DNA of 11,979 nucleotides from JAWABC01 sp043810595 (GTDB lineage Archaea > Nanobdellota > Nanobdellia > SCGC-AAA011-G17 > VGLX01), in assembly GCA_043810595.1 (NCBI GenBank), contig JBDRNX010000024.1, positions 1 to 11,979 on the forward strand, given 5' to 3'. Both the position numbers and the translations under genes were made by a program. This document shows positions 10,705 through 11,979 of the stretch, one piece after another; the stretch's first letter is position 1, and each line of letters starts with the position of its first letter. The notes below the pieces were generated by a model. It was not told the origin of the DNA, searched no databases, and worked only from the letters and a program-made list of their open reading frames with translations.

Positions 10705-11979
10705 TTTTTGTATTTCCTAAGCAGCAACACCCTTTTTGTCATCAGTGCTGCCATGAGCATCAACACCAGTATTAGTGCCATGTACATGTATATCTTGTTG
10801 AATTCTATGGGTTCTCCTGTTTTTATTTTTTTCTGTATGACCTCAAAGTCTATTGTGGATGTTGCGAAGGTCTTTGGGTGCGTCAGGATTACCCCTGCTA
10901 CGTATTTGTCAGGCTCTAGCTCACTTGTTTTTAGCGTTTTGGTGAATGATTTCTTTCCTTCTACGGCCATGGTTTCTGTCTCTCTGTATAGTATCTCTCC
11001 GTAGAAGTTCCTTATCGTGTATTCTAGTGTCACGTCTGTCTGTTTCTCCGGTATCATTTTTATTATAGTTATCAAGGTTTTTATGTCCATCCCCTCAATT
11101 ATCCTTGTCCCTTCTGCCAGGGTTTCCATCTTTATGTCAAATAACACTTCTTTGCTCATTACCTCTATTACAGTGGGTATCGCTTTGAATATCCCTCCTG
11201 CTTTTACTACTATGGTTCCTGTGCTTATTCCCGGTTCTTTCCCTATTACCTTTATCGTTATTTCCTTTGATTCTCCCGGTTGTAGTGTGAATGCCCTCTC
11301 CTTTATTTGTAGCAACTCTCCAAGGTTGTGGCTTATGCTTACTAGTAACTTTTCGTCTCCTGTGTTTGTTATCGTGAATTTATTTTCACTCTCATCATCT
11401 TCTGTCAGTTCGGTTTTTATCATGCTCGTGTCTATTGATATGTCTCTTCTTACTCCTCCGCCGCCTCCGCCGCCTCCGCCACCGCCTCCGCCTCCCGGTG
11501 GTGTGGGGGGTATTGGTGCTACGTAATTCACGCTTAGGTTTCTTGTTTGTGAAGCTGTTATGCTGTTTTCGGTATCTGTACAGTTGATTGACCAGTTGTA
11601 TTCAGTATTTGGTAGGTAGGTTGTAAGGTTGTTTATTACGTCTGTACTTATACTTGTGTCTGTTTTATTGGTTTCGTTATTTATTATTAATGAGCAGTTG
11701 GCTATGCTGTTTTCCACGTCATGAGGTTTGTAGGTAAAGTCGATAACGTTGGTTGTAGTGTTTGTTGTGTTGTCTTCTGGTTCATCCAGGTCTATCCATG
11801 GTTCATCGTTTACTGCATTGATCGTAATGGTAAATGGAGTGCTGTTTTGTTCATTATTCCCATCCCATACTGTTATGTTGATTAATGCGTTTCCTGAGGC
11901 GTTAGCAACTGCTGTGAATGTTGCTATGCTTGTTGAGTTGTCTATGGTTAATGTTATTACGTTTGTGTCGTTTACTGTC
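10701..11979 (-). CDS. Large cell-surface protein, C-terminal part (N-terminus outside window)
   Basis: The frame stays open to the window edge, so only the last 425 residues are seen. GTG at 11717 is internal, not the start. First comes the end of a cadherin/Ig-like repeat (INITVWDGNNEQNSTPFTI, then INAVNDEPWIDL), then a second Ig-like module with two Cys and many Asn (to about residue 155), a PIPPTPP plus 14-Gly linker, a NEW3/COG1470-like domain (NTGDEKLLVSISHN; LQPGESKEITI), a further beta domain (LFDIKMETL to STIDFEVIQ), and a final membrane helix (MALILVLMLMAAL) with basic tail KRVLLLRKYKK. The topology is exported and anchored by the C-terminus. Fourteen N-x-S/T sequons lie before the Gly linker and none after. 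A role in adhesion or surface-layer structure is inferred. Confidence 0.88.
   Translation of the reverse strand, partial: TVNDTNVITLTIDNSTSIATFTAVANASGNALINITVWDGNNEQNSTPFTITINAVNDEPWIDLDEPEDNTTNTTTNVIDFTYKPHDVENSIANCSLIINNETNKTDTSISTDVINNLTTYLPNTEYNWSINCTDTENSITASQTRNLSVNYVAPIPPTPPGGGGGGGGGGGGGGVRRDISIDTSMIKTELTEDDESENKFTITNTGDEKLLVSISHNLGELLQIKERAFTLQPGESKEITIKVIGKEPGISTGTIVVKAGGIFKAIPTVIEVMSKEVLFDIKMETLAEGTRIIEGMDIKTLITIIKMIPEKQTDVTLEYTIRNFYGEILYRETETMAVEGKKSFTKTLKTSELEPDKYVAGVILTHPKTFATSTIDFEVIQKKIKTGEPIEFNKIYMYMALILVLMLMAALMTKRVLLLRKYKK
11454..11495 (-). repeat. GGN trinucleotide repeat encoding 14 consecutive glycines
   Basis: Fourteen Gly codons in a row (GGC, GGA and one GGT on the coding strand) follow a Pro-rich stretch in the surface protein. 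The mixed codons reduce but do not remove the chance of slippage-driven length variation. Confidence 0.9.

Noticed and set aside
11017..11526. Plus-strand open frame ending in a poly-proline run opposite the surface protein
   Set aside because: The proline run is simply the complement of the Gly tract, and the frame has no promoter, ribosome-binding site or recognisable domain.
11715..11717. GTG at 11717 as start of the surface protein
   Set aside because: The frame continues open to the window edge with typical repeat-domain sequence, no ribosome-binding site or signal peptide is seen, and the GTG falls within an Ig-like module.

Overview
The window looks archaeal, most likely from a small-genome DPANN-type lineage (Pace-, Woese- or Aenigmarchaeota-like; this placement is inference). 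The evidence is the gene order L30e-NusA-S12-S7 with archaeal-type proteins, a tRNA without an encoded CCA end, TATA boxes of the TTTATAAA/TTTATATA type centred about 26 nt before gene starts, a Gly/Pro-rich surface protein with many N-glycosylation sequons, and very tight packing. No non-coding stretch exceeds 100 nt, and no rRNA, CRISPR array, insertion sequence or origin was seen.

Layout. (1) Positions 1-2228, minus strand: a UbiB/ABC1 atypical kinase, a small phasin-like protein and a DUF457/YdjM-like membrane protein cut by the window edge, with gaps of 3 and 9 nt. (2) Positions 2307-4319, plus strand: a retropepsin-like RimK-associated protease, a RimK-type ATP-grasp amidoligase with an extra AbrB-like C-terminal segment, and a C39/papain-like cysteine peptidase. 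This unit is divergent from ubiB. (3) Positions 7178-4334, minus strand: a tandem nucleotidyltransferase/HEPN-like protein followed by a membrane-anchored, cysteine-rich thioredoxin-fold protein of the GILT/DsbA type. (4) Positions 7271-7343, plus strand: tRNA-Val(UAC), followed by an AT-rich unrecognised two-TM coiled-coil protein (7403-8518). (5) Positions 10232-8548, minus strand: the ribosomal operon L30e-NusA-S12-S7. (6) Positions 11979-10258, minus strand: the C-terminal half of a large surface protein, translationally coupled to a small secreted or anchored protein.

How the genes work together. The ribosomal cluster is a conventional translation operon with its own promoter, but its usual archaeal neighbours (RNA polymerase subunits upstream, EF-1A and S10 downstream) are absent here. 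The RimK triad looks like a peptide-tagging module: one enzyme that adds amino acids and two peptidases that could trim or remove them. Archaea lack bS6, the classical RimK substrate, so the target is unknown.

Expression. Six transcription units (five protein-coding, one tRNA) start about 25-27 nt downstream of a TATA-box centre. The five protein-coding units should therefore be leaderless, while several internal operon genes have Shine-Dalgarno sites or ATGA stop/start overlaps.
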